Shown: one piece after another, positions 15,290 through 22,862 of the stretch
Layout of the letters: every line of letters starts with the position of its first letter
How positions within the stretch are numbered: position 1 is the first letter of the stretch
NCBI GenBank assembly: GCA_050693895.1
Contig: JBOGWS010000079.1
Span: 26,644 to 90,643, forward strand
Direction: 5' to 3'
Origin: WHSV01 sp050693895
GTDB taxonomy: Bacteria > Actinomycetota > CADDZG01 > WHSQ01
DNA length: 64,000 nt
The notes under the pieces: model-generated
What the model was told of the DNA's origin: nothing
Databases searched by the model: none
The model's input: the letters and a program-made list of their open reading frames with translations, nothing else
Made by a program: the position numbers and the translations under genes

Positions 15290-15311
15290 GGGACTAATTT
15301 CGTCTAGTCCC
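15290..15311. promoter_or_regulatory. Inverted repeat upstream of the REC-GGDEF-LuxR gene
   Basis: GGGACTA-N8-TAGTCCC, with 7-base arms, lies 80 bp upstream of the regulator start and about 95 bp upstream of the DUF5319 gene in the other direction. It could be an autoregulatory site or an RNA hairpin. The rest of the 197-bp gap shows nothing else definite. Confidence 0.3.
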
Positions 15312-15394
15312 GCAGTTCGGCGGGTTGAGGATGCTCCCGAACGCACCGATAAGGCAGCGCCGCAGCCTGTCGTGACCTGCGGTTTCCTGGGCCT

Positions 15395-15400
15395 TACGAT
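15395..15400 (+). promoter_or_regulatory. Leaderless -10 element of the DUF5319 gene
   Basis: TACGAT ends six bases before ATG 15407. There is no Shine-Dalgarno. This spacing recurs at six other genes in the window and decides the start codon here against the in-frame GTG at 15401. Confidence 0.5.
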
Positions 15401-15406
15401 GTGCCG

Positions 15407-15898
15407 ATGAGCGACTATGTCGAGCCACCGGACGACGACGAGCCCGAGGAGCAGCCGCTGGACCCCGAGGAGCGAGCGGCCCTGCGCCAGGATCTCGTGG
15501 ACGTCCAGGTGCTCAAGGAGGTGCTCGAGCCAAAAGGGATAAAAGGGGCGGTGTTCTACTGTCCCGACTGCGGCGAGGACCATTTTCTGGGTTGGGACCT
15601 GCTGGCGGGGAACCTCCAGGAGCTGCTCGAAGCCGGTGAGTCCCCCGTCCACGAACCCGCATTCGAACCGAATCCAAACGATTACGTCTCGTGGGACTAC
15701 GCCCGCGGGTTCCTCGACGGTTACGAGTCCTTCGAGCAGGAGGAGCTCGGTGAGATCGGCTCGCGTCTGGTCGCCAAGCTCGTCAAATCGGGCATGCGCA
15801 TCGAGGAGGTCAAGGGCGTCCTGGCGGCCGTCGGCCTGCAGACCCCCGACGGAGCAGACCAGAACGATCCCAAGCGCCTCAACCGAAACGACCAGTAA
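15407..15898 (+). CDS. DUF5319 family protein
   Basis: 163 residues. The protein is acidic at its N terminus (EPPDDDEPEEQ). It then has LDPEERAALRQDLVDVQVLK, a short CPDCGEDHFLGWD zinc-knuckle-like segment and YVSWDYARGFLDGYESFE. These are hallmarks of the actinobacterial DUF5319 family, which includes Rv3412 of M. tuberculosis. Function is not established. It is followed after three bases by a ParA-family gene and then a zinc-ribbon gene, a likely operon. Start taken at ATG 15407 because of the upstream TACGAT. Confidence 0.8.
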   Translation: MSDYVEPPDDDEPEEQPLDPEERAALRQDLVDVQVLKEVLEPKGIKGAVFYCPDCGEDHFLGWDLLAGNLQELLEAGESPVHEPAFEPNPNDYVSWDYARGFLDGYESFEQEELGEIGSRLVAKLVKSGMRIEEVKGVLAAVGLQTPDGADQNDPKRLNRNDQ

Positions 15899-15901
15899 CG
15901 G

Positions 15902-16675
15902 GTGGCCAGGCTTCTAGCGTTCGCCAATCAAAAGGGGGGCGTGGCCAAGACCACCACGACGCTGTCGATCGCGGCGGCTCTCACACGGAGGGGCAGGCGG
16001 GTGCTCGCCGTCGACCTCGACCCCCAGGGCGCGCTCACCTATTCGGTCGGAGCAGACCCCGATGCCATCGACGAGACGATCAACGACGTCCTCGTTCGGC
16101 GTCTGCCCATCGAGAAGGTGATAATCACTCGCCCCGAGGGCGATTCGACAATCGACGTCGTGCCCGCCAACATCGACCTTGCTGGGGCCGAGGCGGTGCT
16201 GCTCGCTAAGACCGGCAGGGAGTACGCGCTCGAGCGCGCCTTCAGGGAGGTCACCGGCCGCTACGACTTCATCCTGATCGACTGTCCACCTTCGCTTGGC
16301 ATCCTGACGATCAACGGCCTCACCGCGGCTCAGGAGGTCGTCATCCCCTTGCAGTGCGAGGCGCTCTCCCACCGTGGCGTCGGACAGCTGCTCGAGACCC
16401 TGCGCGACATACGTCACTTCACCAACCCGCACCTGGAGATCACGGGCATGGTGGCAACCATGTTCGATGGGCGCTCCCGACACGCGCGCCAGGTGCTCGC
16501 TGATGTCGGTTCGCGCTACGGGCTGAGGCTCTTGCAACCACCGGTGAGGAAGTCGATCCGATTCGCAGAGGCGGCGCAGGCGGGACAGTCGATTCTCTCC
16601 TATGCCCCCTCTCATCCGGGAGCCGACGCATACAGAGAGCTGGGTCGGCAGATCGACGGGGGCGTGGACGCATGA
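15902..16675 (+). CDS. ParA/Soj-family ATPase
   Basis: 257 residues with the deviant Walker A NQKGGVAKTT (residues 9-18), Walker A' DLDPQGALT, and Walker B ILIDCPPSLG. The LQCEALSHRG segment and the C-terminal dimer region are as in Soj. Such ATPases position DNA or protein cargo by dimerising on nucleoid DNA. No parB, parS-like cluster, dnaA or gidB is nearby, so this is probably an orphan ParA with cargo other than the chromosome origin. GTG start. The last four bases overlap the zinc-ribbon gene. Confidence 0.9.
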   Translation: MARLLAFANQKGGVAKTTTTLSIAAALTRRGRRVLAVDLDPQGALTYSVGADPDAIDETINDVLVRRLPIEKVIITRPEGDSTIDVVPANIDLAGAEAVLLAKTGREYALERAFREVTGRYDFILIDCPPSLGILTINGLTAAQEVVIPLQCEALSHRGVGQLLETLRDIRHFTNPHLEITGMVATMFDGRSRHARQVLADVGSRYGLRLLQPPVRKSIRFAEAAQAGQSILSYAPSHPGADAYRELGRQIDGGVDA

Positions 16676-16914
16676 GCAGGTCCTCGGAGACGGGACGACA
16701 CGCCCTCTACAGCGCCGGCGAGCGGAAGCCCTTCACGGCGACGGTGGAGTGCTCGTCGTGTAGGGAGGAGACGCGCGTTTCCTACGTTGAGCTGGGCGCG
16801 CTAATGTTTCCCTTGCATTTCCACCTTCCACCCATATGGCGTTACTACAGTTCCTGGTTTCGCTGCCCGGCCTGCGGTAGCAGGACTTGGATGCGGATTC
16901 ATTTCGATCGATAG
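16672..16914 (+). CDS. Small zinc-ribbon protein
   Basis: 80 residues starting in an ATGA overlap with the ParA gene. Two CxxC knuckles (CSSC near 28 and CPAC near 66) flank a hydrophobic segment with LPPIWRYYSSW, forming a probable zinc ribbon. Close coupling with the ParA-like ATPase suggests the two work together. No function is known to me. Confidence 0.75.
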   Translation: MSRSSETGRHALYSAGERKPFTATVECSSCREETRVSYVELGALMFPLHFHLPPIWRYYSSWFRCPACGSRTWMRIHFDR

Positions 16915-16960
16915 GCACGAGCGTTTCTAGACAGACACTCGACGGAGGGAGCCGGCACCG

Positions 16961-17434
16961 ATGGCACGTAAGACCAAGGCGAAGAAAGACCTCGAGACCG
17001 CCACGAAACAGCTCAAGGGCACTGCCAAGGCCCTGGGTGATGTCAGTCGCAAGGCAGCAGATGTGGCTTCTAAGACAGCAAAGGACATAGGCAAAACGCG
17101 CGACGCGAAACAGGCCAAGAAGGCCACAAAGGTCGCGCAGGGTGCAGTGGCCGCCGCCGCGGCAGCCGCCGTAGAGCTCGCCAAGACGGCCAAGAAGCAA
17201 AGTGGGAGGGGCGCAAGGAAGGTCTCGGGATCGAAGGAGATGTCGAGTGCGCGGAAGTCCGCCAAGAAGGCTGCGGAAGCTACCAAGAAGGCCGCCAAAA
17301 CGACCGCCGCCCAAGGTCGCAAGCAGGGCGCGGAGGCCGTCAAACAGGCACGCAAGCGGACTCAGGCCACGACCAAGTCGGTCCAAAAGAAGAGCGCAAA
17401 GGCCCGCAAGACCGCCAAGAAGAAGGCCGGGTAG
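16961..17434 (+). CDS. Lysine/alanine-rich histone-H1-like protein
   Basis: 157 residues, almost entirely Lys, Ala, Thr, Ser, Gln and Arg, with repeated AKK/KKA phrases. A more hydrophobic alanine run, AAAAAAAVELAKTAKK, sits in the middle. The composition is that of bacterial histone-H1-like proteins and of the C-terminal tails of actinobacterial HU. The likely role is non-specific DNA or RNA binding. There is no HU core. GGAGGG lies about 12 bases upstream of the ATG. Low-complexity sequence makes homology assignments weak, but base composition and the clean start and stop support a real gene. Confidence 0.7.
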   Translation: MARKTKAKKDLETATKQLKGTAKALGDVSRKAADVASKTAKDIGKTRDAKQAKKATKVAQGAVAAAAAAAVELAKTAKKQSGRGARKVSGSKEMSSARKSAKKAAEATKKAAKTTAAQGRKQGAEAVKQARKRTQATTKSVQKKSAKARKTAKKKAG

Positions 17435-17441
17435 AGGCTTG

Positions 17442-17459
17442 CCCGCCCATAGGGGCGGG
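17442..17459 (+). terminator. Hairpin after the histone-like gene
   Basis: CCCGCCC-ATAG-GGGCGGG begins eight bases after the stop codon. It has a stable 7-bp stem but no run of T after it, so termination may be weak or Rho-assisted. Confidence 0.5.
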
Positions 17460-17632
17460 ATTCCGAGACCTTCGCTCGGCGAGGCGCAACGGAGCTCCGC
17501 CGAAGCCTAGAGCTCTCATACAAACGGCGTTGGTCCCTTGGTACGAAAACATCTGGAGCGCACCGCCTCTCCTCGCACACACTTAAGGCCTGACCTCGGT
17601 CCGACCCGTGCCACCGGCTCGGTCTCAGGCCG

Positions 17633-17644
17633 ACACGTTCGTGT
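17633..17644. promoter_or_regulatory. Short palindrome before the patatin gene
   Basis: ACACG-TT-CGTGT lies 14 bases upstream of the patatin ATG. It is short and could be fortuitous. The remaining intergenic bases 17460-17632 show no clear promoter. Confidence 0.25.
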
Positions 17645-17658
17645 TCCGAGAAAGAACA

Positions 17659-18639
17659 ATGAGAGCTCGCAGCGACATTCAGCGCACACAGATCAAGGGT
17701 GCCGGATCGCGCCTTGCTGTTTCGAGGGTGCAGTGGCTCAAGCGACTCGGACAGAGACGCCGCGACCGCGTCGCATTCGTTTTCTCGGGGGGAGGGCCAC
17801 TCGGAGCGCTTCAGGTCGGCGCATTGAAGGCGCTCGTCGAACGAAGCATCCTGCCCGACCTCGTCGTGGGTACCTCCGTAGGAGCGGTCAACGCTTCGGT
17901 CATGGCCTTTCAGCCGTCCTCACTGGGAGTTGAGCGACTCGAGAGGGCGTGGGCTCAGCTCGGCGAGAACGATCTCTTTCCTGGCTCGGGCTTCATGGCC
18001 ACCTGGAGCCGAATGCTGCGGCACGGCGATCGTATCTTCGACAACTCGGGTATGAGGAAGCTCATCGAAACGAACCTCGGCCTCACCGCGAACTTCGAGG
18101 ACGCGCAGATACCACTCGGTATCGTGACGACAGAGTTGATCACGGGTGAGGAGCGAGTCTTCACGTCGGGACCGATTCTCAATCCCCTGCTGGCGTCGAC
18201 CGCGATGCCGGGAGCGTTCCCTCCCGTAACCATCGACGGACTGCGCTACATCGATGGGGGCGTGGTGAACAACGTGCCGATCGTGCCCGCACTGGACCTG
18301 GGTGCGAGCACGGTCTACGTCCTCAATACGACTGCGCACACTCAGCAACGACGGCCGCTCAACAGGCCGATGGACTATCTGATGCATGCGTTCGCATTGG
18401 CTCGTTCCCAACGGCTGAAAATCGAGCGCAAGTTCGTGGAAACAGAGCGAGTGAAGCTCGTCATGCTTCCGGTCGTGCCCCTCGACTTCTTCGTTCCGTT
18501 CACTTCGCTCGAGCACACCAAGACGCTCATCGAACGCTCCTACGAACACACGTCTCGCTTCCTCGATGCGACTCCCGAGCAGAGCGAGCCCGGTGTGCCC
18601 GGAGGGATGCTGATGGAGGCCACGACGGGCTCGGAGTAG
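17659..18639 (+). CDS. Patatin-like phospholipase
   Basis: 326 residues from ATG 17659, with AGAAAGA upstream. An in-frame GTG at 17608 is possible but has no ribosome site. The oxyanion-hole motif SGGGPLGALQ, the nucleophile motif GTSVGA (GxSxG) and the catalytic DGG in YIDGGVVNN make a complete Ser-Asp dyad. Basic N-terminal residues precede the domain, without a signal peptide. Bacterial relatives hydrolyse phospholipids or other acyl esters in the cytoplasm or at the membrane. The gene ends 12 bases before the glutamate dehydrogenase start and may share its transcript. Confidence 0.88.
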   Translation: MRARSDIQRTQIKGAGSRLAVSRVQWLKRLGQRRRDRVAFVFSGGGPLGALQVGALKALVERSILPDLVVGTSVGAVNASVMAFQPSSLGVERLERAWAQLGENDLFPGSGFMATWSRMLRHGDRIFDNSGMRKLIETNLGLTANFEDAQIPLGIVTTELITGEERVFTSGPILNPLLASTAMPGAFPPVTIDGLRYIDGGVVNNVPIVPALDLGASTVYVLNTTAHTQQRRPLNRPMDYLMHAFALARSQRLKIERKFVETERVKLVMLPVVPLDFFVPFTSLEHTKTLIERSYEHTSRFLDATPEQSEPGVPGGMLMEATTGSE

Positions 18640-18651
18640 TCTGCGGCGAGG

Positions 18652-19965
18652 GTGAAGACCGTCAAAGAGGCGTCACCGGAAAGCAGCACTACAGCATTGG
18701 GGGAGAGCGCTCGCATTCTGGCCCCCTCCGATGACATGACGCCTTTCGAGGCGGCGACTTTTTTCTTTCACCAAAGCGCCGACCGACTTCGTTTGCGCGA
18801 GGACATGCGCGAGGTTCTCTCGACGACCTACCGTGAGCTGGCAGTGCAGGTTCCGCTGCGGATGGACGACGGCAGGATGGTCGTGTTGCGTGGCTACCGG
18901 ATCCAGCACAACGGCGCGCGCGGGCCCTACAAGGGCGGTGTTCGCTATCACGAGTCTGCGGATCTCGACGAAGTGCGCGCCCTCGCCGCTCTCATGACGT
19001 GGAAGAACGCTCTCATCGACGTTCCGTTCGGCGGAGCGAAGGGCGGCGTGCAGTGCGAACCCGGCTTGCTCTCCAGAGGTGAGTTGGAACGCCTCACGCG
19101 GCGCTTCACCGACATGATCAGCTACATCATTGGCGTAACGCGTGACATCCCGGCGCCCGATATGGGCACCAACGCGCAGGTGATGGCCTGGATGATGGAC
19201 GCGTACGGAAAGAAGAACGGATACTCGCCTGGCATCGTCACCGGCAAGCCGGTGGAGCTCGGCGGTTCGCCCGGACGAGAGGAAGCGACGGGGCGCGGTG
19301 TTGTGATCTGCGCGCGCGAAGTCGCCAAGCGAAAGGGCGTCAACTTCGAAGGGGCGCGCGTCGTCATTCAGGGGTTCGGCAACGTCGGTTACTGGACCGC
19401 GAAACTGGGGGCCGAGATGGGTGCCACGATCGTCGGCGTGTCGGACGTCGGGGGCGGCGTCTACAACGACAAGGGCCTCGATCTCGTGGGGCTCGAACGG
19501 CACCTCGAGGACTCACTCTCGCCGGCCGATTTCAGCGGCGGCGAATCGGTGACGAACGAGGAACTGCTCGAGCTCGAGTGCGACATCCTGATCCCCGCGG
19601 CGGTCCACGGTGTCATCAACACCAACAACGCCGGCGATATCAAGGCCTCCATAATCGTCGAGGCGGCCAACGGCCCAACGACTCCAGCCGCCGACGAGAT
19701 GCTCAACGAGCGAGGCGTGACGATCGCCCCAGACATCCTCGCCAACGCCGGCGGTGTCACCGTCTCGTATTTCGAGTGGGTGCAGAACATCCAGCACTTC
19801 ACCTGGGACGCGGACGAAGTGAACCTTCAGCTCGAGAAGAAGATGACCCGGTCCACGGACGAGGTGTTCGCATCGGCGGGGGAGGGCCGATCGCTGCGCC
19901 AGGCGGCCTTCGACATCTCGGTGAAGCGGGTGGCTCACGCCGCCGAGCTGCGCGGCTACGTCTAG
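18652..19965 (+). CDS. gdhA: Glutamate dehydrogenase (Glu/Leu/Phe/Val family)
   Basis: 437 residues. The dimerisation domain has PYKGGVRYH with the glutamate-binding lysine, TWKNALIDVPFGGAKGGV with the catalytic lysine, and RDIPAPDMGT with the catalytic aspartate. The dinucleotide domain has GFGNVGYWTA. The enzyme interconverts glutamate and 2-oxoglutarate, in line with the histidine-degradation genes nearby that yield glutamate. The GTG at 18652 gives about 28 residues more than most family members. ATG 18736 (MTPFEAATFFF) is an equally good start on homology. Cofactor preference was not determined. Confidence 0.92.
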   Translation: MKTVKEASPESSTTALGESARILAPSDDMTPFEAATFFFHQSADRLRLREDMREVLSTTYRELAVQVPLRMDDGRMVVLRGYRIQHNGARGPYKGGVRYHESADLDEVRALAALMTWKNALIDVPFGGAKGGVQCEPGLLSRGELERLTRRFTDMISYIIGVTRDIPAPDMGTNAQVMAWMMDAYGKKNGYSPGIVTGKPVELGGSPGREEATGRGVVICAREVAKRKGVNFEGARVVIQGFGNVGYWTAKLGAEMGATIVGVSDVGGGVYNDKGLDLVGLERHLEDSLSPADFSGGESVTNEELLELECDILIPAAVHGVINTNNAGDIKASIIVEAANGPTTPAADEMLNERGVTIAPDILANAGGVTVSYFEWVQNIQHFTWDADEVNLQLEKKMTRSTDEVFASAGEGRSLRQAAFDISVKRVAHAAELRGYV

Positions 19966-20132
19966 AGGCCCCGCGGGAAGATTCTTTTTCGCAATTCGGG
20001 CAAATGGGTATGAGCCATTCGTTGTTGCGCGCATGGGTTTGCTGCGGGTGGGAAGGAAGCAAGCGACAAACGGAGAACACTGAGTCACCACCATCAACGG
20101 CGGGCCCAGGATTTCGGAAGAAAGGCAGAGGG

Positions 20133-20336
20133 ATGGAAGACAAGAGGTCGTGTGTATGGATGCAGGGCCCCCGTGACTCCGGGCTCCACGTGTCGGCAGC
20201 CAAGTGGTGGCTGGCGATCACCAGGGACGTCATGGCGAACGAGTACCGTCGCATGGCCGCGAAGCACCGTCCCCCGGTCACCTGCGACATGACGCCCAAA
20301 TTTATCTCTCCGCTGGAGCACGAAAAGCACGGCTAG
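20133..20336 (+). CDS. Uncharacterised small protein (67 residues)
   Basis: An ATG frame with strong third-position G/C bias, AAAGG seven bases before the start, and an intrinsic terminator 15 bases after the stop. The product is basic and aromatic (KSCVWMQ-like start, AKWWLAITRDVMANEYRRMA in the middle, a CDM and a His-rich end). No domain is recognised. Bases 19966-20132 before it hold nothing definite besides a weak AATGG/CCATT hairpin. Coding bias and the flanking signals make it a likely real gene of unknown function. Confidence 0.6.
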   Translation: MEDKRSCVWMQGPRDSGLHVSAAKWWLAITRDVMANEYRRMAAKHRPPVTCDMTPKFISPLEHEKHG

Positions 20337-20351
20337 AACGGCCCTAAGATG

Positions 20352-20380
20352 ACCCCCTTGTTCAGAGCAAGGGGGTTCTT
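20352..20380 (+). terminator. Terminator hairpin that also covers the dodecin ribosome binding site
   Basis: ACCCCCTTG (20352-20360) pairs with CAAGGGGGT (20368-20376) around a 7-base loop, followed by TCTTT. It has the form of an intrinsic terminator for the preceding small gene. The right arm contains AAGGGGG, which sits six bases before the dodecin ATG and is its only Shine-Dalgarno. Confidence 0.75.
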
Positions 20381-20381
20381 T

Positions 20382-20591
20382 ATGTCTGTTGAGAAGTCGA
20401 TCGACCTCACGGCGACAGGTCCTTCCGTCGAGGAGGCCGTGGCCGAGGCGGTCCACAGGGCCAGCCTCACGCTGCGCGGGGTCACCGGCTTCGAGGTCGA
20501 GAGGATCGAGGGCATCGTCGACGGCGACAACATCACCTACAAGGTGCTTGTGCGACTGACGTTCACCATCAAAGAGCAGGTACACGAGTAG
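20382..20591 (+). CDS. Dodecin family flavin-binding protein
   Basis: 69 residues, the usual length of dodecins. The order is strand, helix (SVEEAVAEAVHRASLTLRGV), then two strands with FEVERIEGIVDGDNITYKV, all as in the family. Dodecins form hollow dodecamers that store riboflavin or FMN, or CoA in some bacteria, and protect against flavin photochemistry. The start ATG follows directly on a terminator-like hairpin whose right arm is its Shine-Dalgarno, implying control of translation or read-through. Confidence 0.88.
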   Translation: MSVEKSIDLTATGPSVEEAVAEAVHRASLTLRGVTGFEVERIEGIVDGDNITYKVLVRLTFTIKEQVHE

Positions 20592-20595
20592 GCCG

Positions 20596-21612
20596 GTGCG
20601 ACATCGCAGGCGCGAGCCGGCGCCCGGCGTCTTTCGTCTTGTGCTGCCCCTCCCGTTTCCCGGGCTGGACCGCGTCAACGCCTACCTGCTTCACGATGAC
20701 GAGGGCTCGTTCCTGGTCGACTGTGGGGTATGGGATCCCGCCGCCGAGAACGGCGGCTTCGCCGAGCTCAGAGCGGCCGTCGAGGAAACCGGACGTGGCC
20801 TCGAGGACATCAGAGCCCTGATAATCACGCACGCTCACATCGACCATTTCGGCATGGCGGGTCGAATCGTCGAAGAGGTGGGCTGCGAACTTTGGATGCA
20901 CGAAGCCGCGCGCAACCAGCTCGAGATGTACGGGGACCCGGACACCCTGGCCGAGGAAATGAGGGCGATGCTGGCGGATCACGGAGTGGGCGCCGATGAG
21001 ATCGGCGAGCTCACGGCATTCGAGGACTGGCGTCCGTTCGTCCACTCACTGTCCGGAGCGTCCCGGTGGCTGAAGGGAGGCGAGACCTTGGAAGCGGGCG
21101 GCCGGACGTGGACCGTGATTCACACTCCCGGGCACGACCTCGCGCACATCTGCCTGTGGGCCTCCGATGACCGCATTCTGATCTCGGGGGACACGCTTCT
21201 CGGGTCGGTCACACCTCATATCGATTTCAGGCGCGGCGACGACAACCCGCTCGGCGACTATCTCGCATCCCTCAATACCATCGAGGCGCTCGAGCCGGCG
21301 CTGGTCCTTCCGGGGCACGGGCGTCCGTTCGAGGACGGCGCGGAGCGGGCCCGCGTGACGTCGCGGCATCACGATCGCAGGTTGGGTGCGATCGTCCAGG
21401 TCGTCCGCCGCGAGCCACACACGGCGAGCGAGATCACCAACGAGATCTTCGGCGACACGCTTCTGAATTTCCAAAGGCGGCTTGCATTCGGTGAAGCCCT
21501 TGCTCATCTCGCGTATCTCCGTCGCGACGGTGAGGTCGAACGAATCGAGAACGAGGACAAGAAGTTTCTCTACAAGAAGAAATCGCGTCGCGCCAGAGAC
21601 ACCGACGATTGA
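20596..21612 (+). CDS. MBL-fold metallohydrolase with C-terminal winged helix
   Basis: 338 residues. The metal-binding motif THAHIDHFG, then HTPGHDLAH, SGDTLLG and LPGHGRP give the full set of MBL ligands. The last 80 residues (HHDRRLGAIV onward, with a basic KKFLYKKKSRRAR tail) look like the winged-helix tail found in glyoxalase II/LACTB2-like hydrolases. Substrate could be a thioester or an RNA. GTG start, five bases after the dodecin stop and with no Shine-Dalgarno. It ends against the hutI start, so a dodecin-MBL-hutI transcript is possible. Confidence 0.82.
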   Translation: MRHRRREPAPGVFRLVLPLPFPGLDRVNAYLLHDDEGSFLVDCGVWDPAAENGGFAELRAAVEETGRGLEDIRALIITHAHIDHFGMAGRIVEEVGCELWMHEAARNQLEMYGDPDTLAEEMRAMLADHGVGADEIGELTAFEDWRPFVHSLSGASRWLKGGETLEAGGRTWTVIHTPGHDLAHICLWASDDRILISGDTLLGSVTPHIDFRRGDDNPLGDYLASLNTIEALEPALVLPGHGRPFEDGAERARVTSRHHDRRLGAIVQVVRREPHTASEITNEIFGDTLLNFQRRLAFGEALAHLAYLRRDGEVERIENEDKKFLYKKKSRRARDTDD

Positions 21613-21614
21613 AC

Positions 21615-22862
21615 ATGAGCTCACTCGTCATTAGCAACGCCGAGCAGATCGTCACCCTCGAGGGCACCGGTCCACTGCGCGGCGAGTTGCTCCGCTCGGT
21701 CACCGCTGAGTTGGGTTCGTCCATCGGAATCGAAGGCGGCTCCATCGAGACCGTGGGTCGCGCCTCGGGCGCCGACTCGGAGTTCGATGCGTCGGGATGG
21801 ACCGTCGTGCCGGGATTCGTGGACTGTCACACGCACCTTCCCTTCTTCGGCTGGCGCGCCGACGAGGACGCAGCGCGTCTCTCGGGAATCCGCTACGAGA
21901 CCCTTCACCGCGAGGAGGGCGGGATCTTTCGGTCCGCCAGGCTCCTTGCCGAGGCCACCGACGATGAGGTACTCGCCTTCTCGTTGCGGCTCGCGTCGGA
22001 GATGCTGAGATCCGGAACCACTAGCTTCGAGACGAAGTCCGGCTACGGGCTGAGCATCGGGGCCGAGCTGCGCCTGCTGCGACTCGCCCGCCGTCTCGCC
22101 GACGGAGTGCCGCAGACGGTCGTGTCGACCTGCCTCGCGGCTCACGCGGTTCCGAAGGACAGATCGGCCGGCGAGTGGGTGGGGGAGGCCGCCAACGAGT
22201 TGCTGCCCGCGGCCGCATCCGAGGGGCTCGCCACCTCGGTGGACATCTACGTGGAATCGATCGCCTTTGCCCTCGAGCATGCCGCCCGGCTCCACGAGGC
22301 GGCGAAGACACTCGGTCTGAAGATGCGAATGCACGCGGATCAGCTCGAGGACGGACAGGGTGGATCCTTCGCAGCGCGCTGGGGCTTCGCCTCGGCCGAC
22401 CATCTCAACCACACGTCGCTTCCCGCAGTGGGCGACCTCGCGGCAAGCGACACCGCCGCGGTCCTGCTTCCGGGGGCAACCTTCACTCTCCGCCAGAACA
22501 AGAGGCCCCTCGCCCGCAACCTCATCGAGGAGGGTGCCATCGTTGCGCTCGGCTCGGACCTCAACCCTGGGACCTCGCCGATCCTTTCGATGCCGTTCGT
22601 CATGGCGCTTGCGTGCAGGCTGTATGGGCTCCGGCCGCTCGAGGCCCTTGCCGCCTCCACCGTCAACGCCGCGTACGTCTGCGGGCTCGGCGACACCGCG
22701 GGCCGGCTTGCGCCCGGCCGCCGCGCCGACGCCGTCGTACTCGACGTCCCCAACTTCGAGCAGATCTGCTACCGGCCCGACCACGACCCCGTGGTGGCGG
22801 TGGTCTGCGGTGGTGAAGTGGTTCACCTCGCCTCGGGGGCGGAGGACCGCCTGAGGGCCTAG
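21615..22862 (+). CDS. hutI: Imidazolonepropionase HutI
   Basis: 415 residues from ATG 21615. The TTG at 21609 overlaps the previous stop and is less likely. An amidohydrolase fold is shown by VDCHTHLPFFG (metal His pair), SGYGLSIGAELR, MHADQLED (metal His) and the late ALGSDLNPGT (catalytic Asp). It hydrolyses 4-imidazolone-5-propanoate to N-formimino-glutamate, the third step of histidine degradation. hutH lies convergently just beyond with a four-base overlap. Confidence 0.92.
   Translation: MSSLVISNAEQIVTLEGTGPLRGELLRSVTAELGSSIGIEGGSIETVGRASGADSEFDASGWTVVPGFVDCHTHLPFFGWRADEDAARLSGIRYETLHREEGGIFRSARLLAEATDDEVLAFSLRLASEMLRSGTTSFETKSGYGLSIGAELRLLRLARRLADGVPQTVVSTCLAAHAVPKDRSAGEWVGEAANELLPAAASEGLATSVDIYVESIAFALEHAARLHEAAKTLGLKMRMHADQLEDGQGGSFAARWGFASADHLNHTSLPAVGDLAASDTAAVLLPGATFTLRQNKRPLARNLIEEGAIVALGSDLNPGTSPILSMPFVMALACRLYGLRPLEALAASTVNAAYVCGLGDTAGRLAPGRRADAVVLDVPNFEQICYRPDHDPVVAVVCGGEVVHLASGAEDRLRA

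Noticed and set aside
17643..17657. LexA/SOS box (GTTC-N7-GAAC) before the patatin gene
   Set aside because: Spacing and core do not fit the actinobacterial SOS box GAAC-N4-GTTC arrangement.
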